Assembly: GCA_943846595.1 (NCBI GenBank)
Contig: OX044355.1
Coordinates: forward strand, 1,329,501 to 1,393,500
Direction of reading: 5' to 3'
Source of the DNA: an uncultured Polaribacter sp.
Lineage (GTDB): Bacteria > Bacteroidota > Bacteroidia > Flavobacteriales > Flavobacteriaceae
DNA: 64,000 nt
Below the pieces are notes generated by a model. The model did no database searches, was not told the origin of the DNA, and was given only the letters and a program-made list of their open reading frames with translations. Positions 26,359 through 35,365 of this stretch are shown here, one piece after another. A program made the position numbers and the translations under genes. Numbering within the stretch: the first letter of the stretch is position 1; every line of letters begins with the position of its first letter.

Positions 26359-27416
26359 ATTATAAAGAAACCTTTTTTTTTATTGCCAAATGTTTGACTA
26401 TTTCTTTGGAAGAAAAAAACAGAGACGAAATAGAGTTGTTGCTTAAAACAACGGATGTAGACTGGGATAATATTGTAAAAGTAAGTACCAGCCATTATGC
26501 CTTTCCTGCGATCTACTGTAATTTCAAAAGAGCTGATTTTTTAAAATACCTCCCAAGTGATTTGGTTGAGTACATGATACACATAACCAACTTAAATAGA
26601 GATAGAAATATACAAATCCTTCAACAAGCACAAGAACTAAATAGTCTATTATTAGCGAATAATATTAGACCAGTCTTTTTAAAAGGCACAGGGAATCTTT
26701 TAGAGGGTTTATACGAAGATATCGGCGAACGTATGGTAGGAGATATTGATTTTTTGCTTTCTAAAAAAGATTTCTTTAAAGCAATTGATATTTTAAAAAA
26801 GGATAGTTATAGTATAGAAGAAAATCAATTAGGTTTTTTACCAGGGTCTAGGCATTATCCAAAATTAGTTAAACAAGAGAATATAGCTGCAGTTGAAATT
26901 CATAAAGAGGTTACCATAGAAAAATATAGAGGGGAATTTAATTGTAAAACAATCATTGCAGATGCTCAACTAATAAATAATTTTTCAGTATTGAGTTTTG
27001 AAAATCAATTATTACTTTCTATTATTGCCAGCCAAATAAATGATTATGGGTTTAATATTAAAAACTGCTCATTAAGAAATGCTTATGACGTTTTTCTATT
27101 ATCAAAAAAAGTTGATACAAAAAAGACTATTTCAAAGTTTACTATATTAAAGAAACCATTAAATTGTTTTTTAGCAAATTGTAATCTTATTTTTGGAGAT
27201 TTAGAATCTTTAGACTATTTCAAAACAAAAGAATCAGAATATTATCTAAAAGTATTTAATAAATCTCTTTATAATAGAAAATCAAATCTAAAAATTAATT
27301 TTAAATTGATTATGATTAATTTAAACAGAAGATTTGCTATCGTTTGTAAATCCGTTTTTAATAGAGAAATTAGAAAGTGGTTATTAAACACAATAAAAAG
27401 AAAAATCAGGATTTAA
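26355..27416 (+). CDS. Uncharacterised nucleotidyltransferase (NTP_transf_5-like)
   Basis: Protein of 353 aa with the minimal nucleotidyltransferase core: FLKGTGNLLEGLYEDIGERMVGDIDFLL, where Asp130 and Asp132 (GDxDF) would bind metal, followed by HYPKLVKQENIAAVEIHKEVT with the third acidic position. The family is found near polysaccharide and peptide-modification genes in Bacteroidota, but substrates are unknown. The start is a TTG whose last two bases are part of the upstream TGA, so it depends on translation of the broken small gene before it; the first ATG in frame is far inside. The 3' part is Lys/Asn rich. Confidence in the fold is moderate to good; the role is unknown. Confidence 0.72.
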   Translation: MNYKETFFFIAKCLTISLEEKNRDEIELLLKTTDVDWDNIVKVSTSHYAFPAIYCNFKRADFLKYLPSDLVEYMIHITNLNRDRNIQILQQAQELNSLLLANNIRPVFLKGTGNLLEGLYEDIGERMVGDIDFLLSKKDFFKAIDILKKDSYSIEENQLGFLPGSRHYPKLVKQENIAAVEIHKEVTIEKYRGEFNCKTIIADAQLINNFSVLSFENQLLLSIIASQINDYGFNIKNCSLRNAYDVFLLSKKVDTKKTISKFTILKKPLNCFLANCNLIFGDLESLDYFKTKESEYYLKVFNKSLYNRKSNLKINFKLIMINLNRRFAIVCKSVFNREIRKWLLNTIKRKIRI

Positions 27417-27442
27417 AATTATTTTTTCTAAAGAAATTCTTA

Positions 27443-27719
27443 TTACCAAATTATCTTTGCCTGTTGCATAAATAAATCTGCCACACCAACCGTCACAGTC
27501 TTCATTGTTTTCTGTTGCAGGATATCTATATACAACCCAGTGGGTGCTTTTCTATGATGAATTGGACTTAATTTCAATAAATCTGAGACTCGCTGCTCAA
27601 TACACAATCCAATCAATAACCAATTGTAACTATCTGTTTAATCTTCAGGGATATACTGTAATTCTTTTAATGCTTTTGATTTCTTTAGGACTTAGAATAT
27701 ACAATATTATTTCAAGACC
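27443..27719 (-). pseudogene. Remnant of a tyrosine recombinase (phage integrase family)
   Basis: Read on the minus strand from about 27637 to the TAA at 27443-27445, the frame gives LIGLCIEQRVSDLLKLSP, then GLYIDILQQKTMKTVTVGVAD. This is the start of the catalytic domain of Bacteroidota tyrosine integrases, with the first catalytic Arg in EQRVSDLL (usually TGQRVSDLL) and the beta-strand block QxKTxKxVTV. Upstream in another frame (27719-27678) is YILSPKEIKSIKRI, like the helix before the catalytic Arg. An in-frame TAA at 27638-27640 and a frameshift separate the pieces, and the C-terminal HxxR and Tyr part is missing. It is a dead fragment and no matching attachment site is visible. Confidence 0.72.
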
Positions 27720-27845
27720 TTTAATTTTTTACTTAATATTAACCTAAAAAGTACCTTTAAAGCCAAAGAAAAATCATTCCTAAAGATTTCAAGCCCTTCA
27801 ATTATAATTTAATTGCCGAACTACAACGATTGAAGTTTTTATCCC

Positions 27846-27877
27846 CTTGTGTATCCTGAAAACTTACAATATATTTG
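27846..27877 (+). promoter_or_regulatory. Candidate promoter of the BadF-type kinase gene
   Basis: CTTG at 27846-27849 (one mismatch to TTTG) is followed after 20 bases by TATATTTG at 27870-27877, a full TAnnTTTG match. The ATG lies 19 bases further on. Spacing and distance fit a Bacteroidota -33/-7 promoter. Confidence 0.5.
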
Positions 27878-27896
27878 ATTTCAAATTACTTTTCGA

Positions 27897-28748
27897 ATGA
27901 TACTTATAGCAGATGGAGGCTCTACAAAAGCAGATTGGATTGCTTTGGATAATGATAAAAACGAAGTGTTTAGGGTTCGGACTTTAGGTTTGAATCCGGC
28001 GGTTGTTAATCAAAATGAATTAAGGAATCGAATTGTAAACATGTTTCAGTTGATGGACGTTAAAGAGGAGGTCACAGAAATTCATTTTTATGGAGCAGGA
28101 TGTGGAACTCCAAAACCCTCCGCCATTTTAAAAAGCGTTTTAGAAACAGTCTTTATCCATGCAAAAGTGAACATTGAAGAGGACATGCTAGCGGCAGTAT
28201 ATGCGGCTTCAGGAAATAAGCCAGCAATTGTGTGTATTCTTGGAACAGGATCTAACAGCTGTTATTTCGATGGTACTTCGGTGCATATGAAAACGGTTTC
28301 TTTAGGATATTCCGTGATGGACGAGGCAAGTGGGAATTACTTTGGGAAATTACTGTTAAGAGAATACTTTTATGGGAAAATGCCCAAAAGAATCGCAAAT
28401 AAGTTTGAAGAAGAATATAACCTAGATGCAGATGTTATTAAATATCATTTATACAAACAACCCAATCCAAATAGGTATTTAGCTTCATTCGCGAAATTCA
28501 TGTTTGAATTTAAAGAAGATAAATACATTAAAAAAATCATTAAAAGAGGTTTTAATGAGTTCTTTAAATACAGAATTCTACCCTTTGGAAAAACAACCGA
28601 TACCCCGATCTACTTTATTGGGTCTATTGCTTTTTACTTCAGCGAAATTTTAGAAAAAGTAGCTAAAAAGAACCATTTAAGTATCGCTGGGATTTTACAG
28701 AGACCTATTGATAATTTACTCGATTTTCATAAAAACAACCCTAATTAA
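27897..28748 (+). CDS. BadF/BadG-family ATPase, N-acetylglucosamine kinase-like
   Basis: ASKHA-fold sugar kinase of 283 aa. The phosphate-1 motif ILIADGGSTKADWIAL opens the protein. AGCGTP, then ILGTGSNSCYFDG (phosphate-2), GYSVMDEASGNYFGKLLLREYF, and IYFIGSIAFYF (adenosine motif) follow in the family order. It is likely to phosphorylate GlcNAc or another amino sugar released in cell-wall turnover. Its 3' end overlaps that of murF, on the opposite strand, by 8 bases. The link to murF is positional only. Confidence 0.8.
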   Translation: MILIADGGSTKADWIALDNDKNEVFRVRTLGLNPAVVNQNELRNRIVNMFQLMDVKEEVTEIHFYGAGCGTPKPSAILKSVLETVFIHAKVNIEEDMLAAVYAASGNKPAIVCILGTGSNSCYFDGTSVHMKTVSLGYSVMDEASGNYFGKLLLREYFYGKMPKRIANKFEEEYNLDADVIKYHLYKQPNPNRYLASFAKFMFEFKEDKYIKKIIKRGFNEFFKYRILPFGKTTDTPIYFIGSIAFYFSEILEKVAKKNHLSIAGILQRPIDNLLDFHKNNPN

Positions 28749-29997
28749 GGAGTTCTAAAACGCGTTCCAATTGCATGCCCCGGGATCCTTTTATGAGGAT
28801 GGTACAGTTTGAAAGATTTTGTGTTTTAAGATGATTTTTAAAATCACTAAATTCTTTGAATTGCAAAGAGTCCGTCGTTATTTTATGGAATAACTCTCCA
28901 ATTAAATAGACCTTTTTAAAAGTTGCTGACTTTAGGAGAGTTGCAATTTTTTGATGTTCTTCAAGCTCATATTTTCCAAGCTCAAACATGTCGCCCAAGA
29001 TGAGCACTTTGTTTTCACCTTCCATGGTTTTAAAACTTTCAATAGCCGCTTTCATACTTGTAGGGTTGGCATTGTAAGCATCTAAAACAATCGTATGTGT
29101 TCCTTTTTTTATGATTTGAGATCGGTTGTTCGAAGGAACATAGGATTCCAAGGCCTCTTTAATCGCTGCCGGCGCAATACCGAAGTGTTGCCCCATTGTA
29201 ATTGCTGCACAGATATTGGTGAAATTATAAGCGCCAATCAACTTGCTTTTAATGCTGGTTCCGCTATGCGCTACTGTGAGAAAAGGGGTCGTTTTTTTAA
29301 GGATGAGTTCTTTTTCAAAAAAGATGCGGTTCATCTCTTTTGTCTTTTCAAGTTGAATGTTATCATGGGGATTTACTAAGGCAATACCGCCTTCTTTTTT
29401 AAGATAGGTATACAACTCTGATTTTCCTTTGACAACACCTTCAATACCTCCAAATCCTTCCAAATGTGCTTTTCCAAAGTTAGTTATGTATCCAAAATTA
29501 GGGGCACATAGGTGAGACAGCAATTCAATTTCTTTTTGATGATTTGCACCCATTTCAACAATACCAATTTCGGTCTCGGCATTCATGGATAAAAGCGTGA
29601 GTGGCACTCCAATGTGATTGTTTAAATTTCCTACTGTTGTCACCGTTTTATACTTTTTTGACAATACAGTTTGAAGCAACTCTTTTGTTGTTGTCTTTCC
29701 ATTACTACCTGTAAGGCCAATAATTGGAATATTCAATTGTTTTCGGTGATAGTTAGCTAGCTTTTGCAAAGTTTCTAATACATTTTCAACCAGCAAAATA
29801 GCAGGTTTTGTTGCATAGACAGCTTCATCTACGATACTGAAGGCAGCACCGGCCTCTAGCGCCTTCTCAGCAAAAGTGTTTCCATTAAAATTGGGACCCT
29901 TTAAAGCAAAGAAAATAGTGCTTTTTCGAATACTTCTTGAATCGGTATCTACCAAACAATATTGTTTGTAATATTTATAAAGTTCCTCGATTTTCAT
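28741..29997 (-). CDS. murF: UDP-N-acetylmuramoyl-tripeptide--D-alanyl-D-alanine ligase
   Basis: Adds D-Ala-D-Ala to the UDP-MurNAc tripeptide, the last cytoplasmic step of peptidoglycan precursor synthesis. At 418 aa it has an N-terminal substrate domain (DTDSRSIRKSTIFFALKGPNFNG), the ATP-binding GLTGSNGKTTTKELL, the central VEMGANHQKEI and NFGKAHLEGFGG, and the C-terminal LDAYNANPTSMKAAIE and ILGDMFELG blocks of Mur ligases. It lies downstream of gldJ on the same strand but is separated by a terminator, so it probably has its own start signal. Confidence 0.94.
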   Translation of the reverse strand: MKIEELYKYYKQYCLVDTDSRSIRKSTIFFALKGPNFNGNTFAEKALEAGAAFSIVDEAVYATKPAILLVENVLETLQKLANYHRKQLNIPIIGLTGSNGKTTTKELLQTVLSKKYKTVTTVGNLNNHIGVPLTLLSMNAETEIGIVEMGANHQKEIELLSHLCAPNFGYITNFGKAHLEGFGGIEGVVKGKSELYTYLKKEGGIALVNPHDNIQLEKTKEMNRIFFEKELILKKTTPFLTVAHSGTSIKSKLIGAYNFTNICAAITMGQHFGIAPAAIKEALESYVPSNNRSQIIKKGTHTIVLDAYNANPTSMKAAIESFKTMEGENKVLILGDMFELGKYELEEHQKIATLLKSATFKKVYLIGELFHKITTDSLQFKEFSDFKNHLKTQNLSNCTILIKGSRGMQLERVLELLN

Positions 29998-30005
29998 TAT
30001 TTAAA

Positions 30006-30041
30006 GATAAAAAAACCTCATTGATTTTAAGCAATGAGGTT
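30006..30041 (-). terminator. Rho-independent terminator after gldJ
   Basis: A 10-bp perfect stem AACCTCATTG (30014-30023) / CAATGAGGTT (30032-30041) with an 8-base loop. Read on the minus strand it is followed by a T-run (A-run 30007-30015 on the plus strand). It ends the gldJ transcript before murF. Confidence 0.85.
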
Positions 30042-30067
30042 CTATATTGTTATAATTTTGAAAAGGA

Positions 30068-31732
30068 TTACCTCGCTGAGTTTCTAGCTCTTCGTTTTTG
30101 TGAACTCATTGGACCCAATTTATCGGATACACATCTAAATCCGATATAATTTGTTGCCATGTATTCAGGTAAGTACCTTCGCATTGCTGGATCTAACCAA
30201 TATTCTCTGTCAGACCAAGCCCCTCCTTTATATACTCTTGTATTGTCACTGATTAAAGTTGTTCTTTTCTCGGTGTCGTATGCCACTTTTGTGATACCTG
30301 TTATCGAGTCTCTAATAAACTCTGGCTTCTCCGGGGAATTGTACATGCTTTGCTCCATTTTTTCATTTCCGAAATCTCGTGATGAATTGATGTCTCCATC
30401 ATTAATGTCTGCATTCATTGATTTGGTGAAATTTCTTCGAAGTGCAACATCCTCCGATGTGATGGGAACATATTTGATAGTTCCTGGTAGATTCTTAGGA
30501 ATGATTTTTCCATTTTCTAAAGTATCATACTTAATGGCATCTCCTTTTGACCCAATGAAGACAACCTTTCCTTCTTTATTGATTTTTTTCTTATTGAAAA
30601 CGTTTCCTCTATAGTAGTTGAAGTCATTTGCATCCGAATCTATAATCGGTCTGTAAACATCTGAAACCCATTCTGCAACGTTTCCGGACATGTCATAAAT
30701 ACCAAAAGCATTTGGTGGATATGATTTTATTTTGATTGGAATGTCAGATCCGTCCGAACTCCAGCCAGATAAACCACTATAATTTCCTTTACCTTGTTTG
30801 AAATTAGCAAGTTGATCTCCTCTATATTTTTTTGATTTTGATCGTGAATATTTCCCATTCCAAGCATATTTTTTTCTACCTCTTATGGTATTGTATTCGC
30901 GATTTTCAACATTTGCTTTTGCAGCAAATTCCCACTCAGCTTCTGTTGGTAGTCTAAATTTAGTTTGTAAAATACCGTCAGCTTTCATGATTTTCCTACC
31001 TTGAAAAGCGTCTTTTCCGGGTTTTGCTTGTCCTTTTGCTCTTCGTTGTTTTACACCTCTCTTGTAGATTGTGGTATCGCCTGCAAACATTTTGGTAGCA
31101 TCGGTTAAAAATACATCCGTGTCAAAAAAGTTTCTTGTCGTATCTGCTTCAAAAATATTTTTGATGTGTCCTTTGTCTATTAATGTCTTTAAATTAACAA
31201 CATTGGTTCTCCATTTACAGTATTCAGTAGCTTGTAACCAACTCACACCTACAACAGGATAATCTGCATAAGCGGGATGACGGAAGTAGTTTTCAGTTAA
31301 TAATTCTGTATTTCCCAAGCTTTTTCTCCAAACTAAGGTATCCGGTAATACAGAGTTGTATATGTGTTTGTATTTTTTTTCCGATGGAGGAAAAACATCT
31401 TTGGTATACTGTACATATAAAAAATATTCAGAATTTGAAACTTCTGCTTCATCCATAAAAAATGAACGTACATGTATTTTATTTGGTGTTGTATTCCAAT
31501 CAAACATTACATCATCTTGAACTTGTCCCATTGTAAAAGAACCTCCTTCAACACCAACCATCCCTAAAGGGGGCGTCTGGCCTTTATAAGACTCGGCACG
31601 AATATAGTTTCCGTTTTTTGGATCATTAAAGCTTAAACCTGTTAGTGAGGATTTTCCTGAGGAAGATCTATTACAACTAATAAAGAATATTGTTGCTGCT
31701 AAAACAAAAGTTATTTTTAAAAAATTTTTCAT
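30068..31732 (-). CDS. gldJ: Gliding motility lipoprotein GldJ
   Basis: Outer-membrane-associated lipoprotein needed for gliding and for stability of the T9SS/gliding complex (known for Flavobacterium johnsoniae). The signal peptide ends in a lipobox with Cys20 (ATIFFISC). The rest has the formylglycine-generating-enzyme/sulfatase-modifying fold: GVEGGSFTMGQ, PVVGVSWLQATEYCKWR, RLPTEAEWEFAAKA, FGIYDMSGNVAEWVSD, GGAWSDREYWLDPAMRRYLPE and IGFRCV. It is 554 aa long, close to the F. johnsoniae protein. The arrangement gldJ divergent from porU-porV is the conserved flavobacterial order and supports the name. Confidence 0.95.
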   Translation of the reverse strand: MKNFLKITFVLAATIFFISCNRSSSGKSSLTGLSFNDPKNGNYIRAESYKGQTPPLGMVGVEGGSFTMGQVQDDVMFDWNTTPNKIHVRSFFMDEAEVSNSEYFLYVQYTKDVFPPSEKKYKHIYNSVLPDTLVWRKSLGNTELLTENYFRHPAYADYPVVGVSWLQATEYCKWRTNVVNLKTLIDKGHIKNIFEADTTRNFFDTDVFLTDATKMFAGDTTIYKRGVKQRRAKGQAKPGKDAFQGRKIMKADGILQTKFRLPTEAEWEFAAKANVENREYNTIRGRKKYAWNGKYSRSKSKKYRGDQLANFKQGKGNYSGLSGWSSDGSDIPIKIKSYPPNAFGIYDMSGNVAEWVSDVYRPIIDSDANDFNYYRGNVFNKKKINKEGKVVFIGSKGDAIKYDTLENGKIIPKNLPGTIKYVPITSEDVALRRNFTKSMNADINDGDINSSRDFGNEKMEQSMYNSPEKPEFIRDSITGITKVAYDTEKRTTLISDNTRVYKGGAWSDREYWLDPAMRRYLPEYMATNYIGFRCVSDKLGPMSSQKRRARNSAR

Positions 31733-31878
31733 TTCCTAATTAAAATTGATGAGGTTTTCATTTCGTTTGCTAATTTACAATAATTATACTTTCACACAAG
31801 AAAAATAATAAATATAACGCTTCAATTCATTGAACTTATAATCAAAACGAACCCTTTTTTATTTTAGTATAATTTATC

Positions 31879-31911
31879 TTTGATTCTATTAAAATATATT
31901 TGAAATATTTG
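31879..31911 (+). promoter_or_regulatory. Candidate promoter of porU
   Basis: TTTG at 31879-31882 is followed after 21 bases by AATATTTG at 31904-31911, one mismatch to TAnnTTTG. A perfect TATATTTG lies at 31895-31902 but at too short a spacing. The porU ATG is 20 bases downstream. Confidence 0.42.
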
Positions 31912-31931
31912 CGTTCTTTGATTACAATTTT

Positions 31932-34900
31932 ATGAAAAAAATAGTTGCATTTATTTTTCTTGTTTTTTTTGCCAATATAGTAGCTGGGCAAATCTTGAAT
32001 TCCGTCTTGTCTCAAGGAGAATGGTATAAATTTTCTATCGATACCACAGGTGTTTTTAAAATAGATAAACGTTTGTTGCAACAAATAGGAATTTCTACGA
32101 GCAACTTAAACCCCCAGAAAATACACATTTATGGGAATGGAGGTAATTTATTATCGGTTTTAAATTCTGATTTTAGAATTGAAGACCTACAAGAAAATGC
32201 CATTTATATAGCAGGAGAGAGTGATGGTGTCTTTAATGACAATGATTATATTTTGTTTTATGGACAAGGACCACATAGTTGGACTGCAGACCCAGATAAC
32301 CAAACAGCAACCCACCATCAAAACATTTTTTCTGATGAAGCCTATTACTTTATAACAATATCAGACACTAATGGAAAAAGAGTTCAACAAAAACCTCCAG
32401 TTACATCTGTAGTCACACAACAAATCACCACTTTTGATGAGTTTGTCTTCTATGAAAATGAACTGACAAACATTTTTGCAGTAGGAGACCAGTGGTTTGG
32501 TGAAGATTTGAGTTTCGAGAATACCCTAAAAGTTGTGCTGCCTTTTTCGAAAGCGCTCCCCAACACTCCTTTATCTCTTAAAGTGGGTGGCGCAACTGTC
32601 TCTTCCTCAGCCTCTAGTATTGGAGTGCAATTAAACACTCAAGACCCATTTACCATTAATTTCGCAGCGGTAAATTCAAGTTCATTAACCAAAGGATATG
32701 CAAATCATCGATCACAAGCATTTGTAAACTCAGCTACTTCATTAGAGGTGACCGTTACTTTTAATAATAATGGAAACCCTTCAGCAAGAGGTTTCCTTGA
32801 TTATATTGAAGTGGTTGGAAAAAAACAATTAATCGCAGACGGAAATCAATTTTCATTTAGAAGTTTTGAGCAAGCAAATGCTACTGGCAACGTTGAGTTT
32901 CGGATATCAAATGCAGCAAATAGTTTTCAATTATGGGATGTTTCCAATCCATCAGAACCCCAATTTATTCTTAACGAAAGTACTGGAGATACGTTTACTT
33001 TTAAAGCCGAGAACGGCTCTTTATCAGAATATATTGTCTTAGGACAAACCGATTTTTATACTCCAAAAACTATCGAAAACTCCAAAGTAGAAAACCAAAA
33101 TTTGCACGCAATAGCAGATATTAATTATCTCATTATTACCAATAATGAACTCATAAATCAGGCACAAAGATTGGCCGACTATCATCAAAATAATTCAAAT
33201 TTTACTACAAAAGTGGTACTTTTAAATCAGATATATAATGAATTCTCTTCTGGATCTAAAGATATAACTGGAATTCGAGACTTTATAAAGCACCTATATA
33301 ACAACAATTCTGCTCCAGAGAAGAAGTTAAAATACGTAACTTTCTTTGGAGATGCTTCCTACGACTATAAAGACCGAATTGCTGGAAACAACAATATTGT
33401 TCCCGTAAAATTATCAACCAACAGCTTTAATTTAGCGGAATCCTATGTTACAGACGATTTTTTTGTCATGTTAGAGCCTCACGAAGGGGGAATGGTTAGA
33501 ACACATACTGTAGATGTTGCTTCAGGAAGGATTCCTGTTTCAACGATTTCGGAAGCAAAGATAGCCGTAGACAAAATTTTAAGTTATTATGACAAAGAAG
33601 CTCTTGGAGATTGGCGAAATACCATTACACTTTTGGCCGATGATATTGATCAAACTGCAGACATTCAAATACAAAGTGGAGTAGAATCTATTGCCGATGA
33701 TATAAAAAATAACAAACCCATTTTTAATGTCAACAAAATATATGTCGATTCTTATGTTCAAGAAAATTCATCAGGTGGAGAACGCTATCCACAAATAAAA
33801 ACAACCATTACCAATGCTATTGAAAAAGGAACCTTAGTTTTTAATTATTTTGGACATGGAGGAGAAGATGGTTTCGCATCCGAAAGAATTTTAGAAAAAC
33901 CTCAAATTCAAGATTTCAATAACCCGAACACCTTACCATTGTTAATTACTGTTACTTGTGATTTTTCTAGATTTGACAACCCAAAAAGATTCACAGCAGG
34001 AGAGCTTACATTTCTCAATCCAACCGGAGGCGCTGCTGCGATGGTAACCACAACTCGTGAAGTTTATATTTCTGTTGGTCAGAATTTCAACCAAAAATTA
34101 ATGCGTTTTATTCTCGAGTACAATCAAGAAGATCTCACCATTTCTGAAGCATTGGCAAAAACAAAAAACGAGTTTTCTGATGCTCAAAAGTTCTTTATTT
34201 ATTTCTTTGGAGATCCTGCCATGAAATTGGCAGTACCTAAACCAAATGTGCGGATTACAAAAATGAACGGCATCGACCTTAGCCAATCGATTGATACCTT
34301 AAAAGCTCTTTCTAGAGTAAATTTTGAAGGTGTTATAACCGACAATTCAAATACTACCCTAACTGATTTTAATGGATCCTTGTCGACGACCGTCTTCGAT
34401 AAAGCCATTGATAAAAACACCTTAGACAATGATAATTTCGGAATAGTTCTCACTTTTGATACACAAGATAGTAAACTTTTTAGAGGAAATTCTACCGTTC
34501 AAAATGGTACCTTTAACTTCGAATTTATAGTGCCAAAAGATATAAAAATTTCTTACGGAAAAGGAAAAATGAGCTTCTATGCAGAAAATGGATTGGAAGA
34601 TAAAGCAGGGTATAATTTTGATGTGGTTGTAGGTGGAATTAATGAAAATGCTCCAGAAGATACAATAGGTCCAGAAATTCAGCTATTTATGAATGATGAA
34701 TCTTTTATTGATGGAGGCAATACAAATGCTTCACCAAACTTAATTGTATTGTTATCAGATATTAGTGGAATCAATACTTCAATCACAGCCGTTGATCACG
34801 ATATTGTTGGGGTGCTAGATGGTGATGATTCAAATCCAATTATTCTAAATGATTTTTATCAAACAGCTTTGGACGATTTTACCAATGGAAAAGTAAATTA

Positions 34901-35324
34901 CAAATTTAGAAATTTAGAAGTAGGACCCCACACTCTAAAAATAAAAGCTTGGGATACGTATAATAATTCATCAGAAGCTACGTTATATTTTGTGGTTCTT
35001 AGTGATACTACTTTAAACCTAGAGAATGTTTTAAACTACCCAAATCCTTTTGTCAATTATACAGAATTTTGGTTCCAGCACAATAAGCCAAACGAACTGT
35101 TAGAGGTCCAAATTCAAGTTTTTACAATTTCAGGAAAATTGATCAAAACCATTCATCAAAATGTGCAAACTTCAGGGAGTTTGTCAAGAACGATTTCTTG
35201 GAATGGGTTGGACGATTTCGGGAACAGAATTGGAAAAGGAGTGTATGTATATAAACTCAGAGTAAAGTCAATATTGAGTAACTTAGTTTCAGAGAAGTAT
35301 GAAAAATTAGTTATACTTCAATAA
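31932..35324 (+). CDS. porU: Type IX secretion system sortase PorU
   Basis: Cell-surface cysteine peptidase of the C25 (gingipain) family that removes the C-terminal sorting domain of T9SS cargo and attaches it to the surface. The signal peptide is at 1-22 (IFLVFFANIVAGQ). The catalytic dyad is visible: His642 in NYFGHGGEDGFASE and Cys676 in TVTCDFSRFDNP. The C-terminus (about 1030-1130) has NYPNPFVNYTEFWF and a FlgD-like beta-sandwich ending in KLVILQ, as in other PorU proteins, which keep their own terminal domain. At 1130 aa the length is typical. It is followed 41 bases later by porV, its partner. Confidence 0.95.
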   Translation: MKKIVAFIFLVFFANIVAGQILNSVLSQGEWYKFSIDTTGVFKIDKRLLQQIGISTSNLNPQKIHIYGNGGNLLSVLNSDFRIEDLQENAIYIAGESDGVFNDNDYILFYGQGPHSWTADPDNQTATHHQNIFSDEAYYFITISDTNGKRVQQKPPVTSVVTQQITTFDEFVFYENELTNIFAVGDQWFGEDLSFENTLKVVLPFSKALPNTPLSLKVGGATVSSSASSIGVQLNTQDPFTINFAAVNSSSLTKGYANHRSQAFVNSATSLEVTVTFNNNGNPSARGFLDYIEVVGKKQLIADGNQFSFRSFEQANATGNVEFRISNAANSFQLWDVSNPSEPQFILNESTGDTFTFKAENGSLSEYIVLGQTDFYTPKTIENSKVENQNLHAIADINYLIITNNELINQAQRLADYHQNNSNFTTKVVLLNQIYNEFSSGSKDITGIRDFIKHLYNNNSAPEKKLKYVTFFGDASYDYKDRIAGNNNIVPVKLSTNSFNLAESYVTDDFFVMLEPHEGGMVRTHTVDVASGRIPVSTISEAKIAVDKILSYYDKEALGDWRNTITLLADDIDQTADIQIQSGVESIADDIKNNKPIFNVNKIYVDSYVQENSSGGERYPQIKTTITNAIEKGTLVFNYFGHGGEDGFASERILEKPQIQDFNNPNTLPLLITVTCDFSRFDNPKRFTAGELTFLNPTGGAAAMVTTTREVYISVGQNFNQKLMRFILEYNQEDLTISEALAKTKNEFSDAQKFFIYFFGDPAMKLAVPKPNVRITKMNGIDLSQSIDTLKALSRVNFEGVITDNSNTTLTDFNGSLSTTVFDKAIDKNTLDNDNFGIVLTFDTQDSKLFRGNSTVQNGTFNFEFIVPKDIKISYGKGKMSFYAENGLEDKAGYNFDVVVGGINENAPEDTIGPEIQLFMNDESFIDGGNTNASPNLIVLLSDISGINTSITAVDHDIVGVLDGDDSNPIILNDFYQTALDDFTNGKVNYKFRNLEVGPHTLKIKAWDTYNNSSEATLYFVVLSDTTLNLENVLNYPNPFVNYTEFWFQHNKPNELLEVQIQVFTISGKLIKTIHQNVQTSGSLSRTISWNGLDDFGNRIGKGVYVYKLRVKSILSNLVSEKYEKLVILQ

Positions 35325-35365
35325 AAAGTAGATATTTGTAGAATAATGAAAAAAAATTATCTAAT

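Larger units (their letters stand above)
27417..27896. other. Gene-poor stretch holding an integrase relic
   Basis: 480 bases without an intact gene. The plus-strand open frame at 27505-27747 has no protein-like features and lies opposite a minus-strand integrase remnant (listed separately). The right end holds the promoter candidate of the sugar kinase gene. Confidence 0.6.

Noticed and set aside
27443..27560. Second minus-strand frame over the integrase relic reading HWVVYRYPATENNEDCDGWC
   Set aside because: Looks protein-like but overlaps the integrase frame, which has family motifs; treated as chance.
27505..27747. Plus-strand open frame of 80 codons between the nucleotidyltransferase and the BadF kinase
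   Set aside because: No family features; it lies opposite a recognisable integrase remnant on the minus strand.
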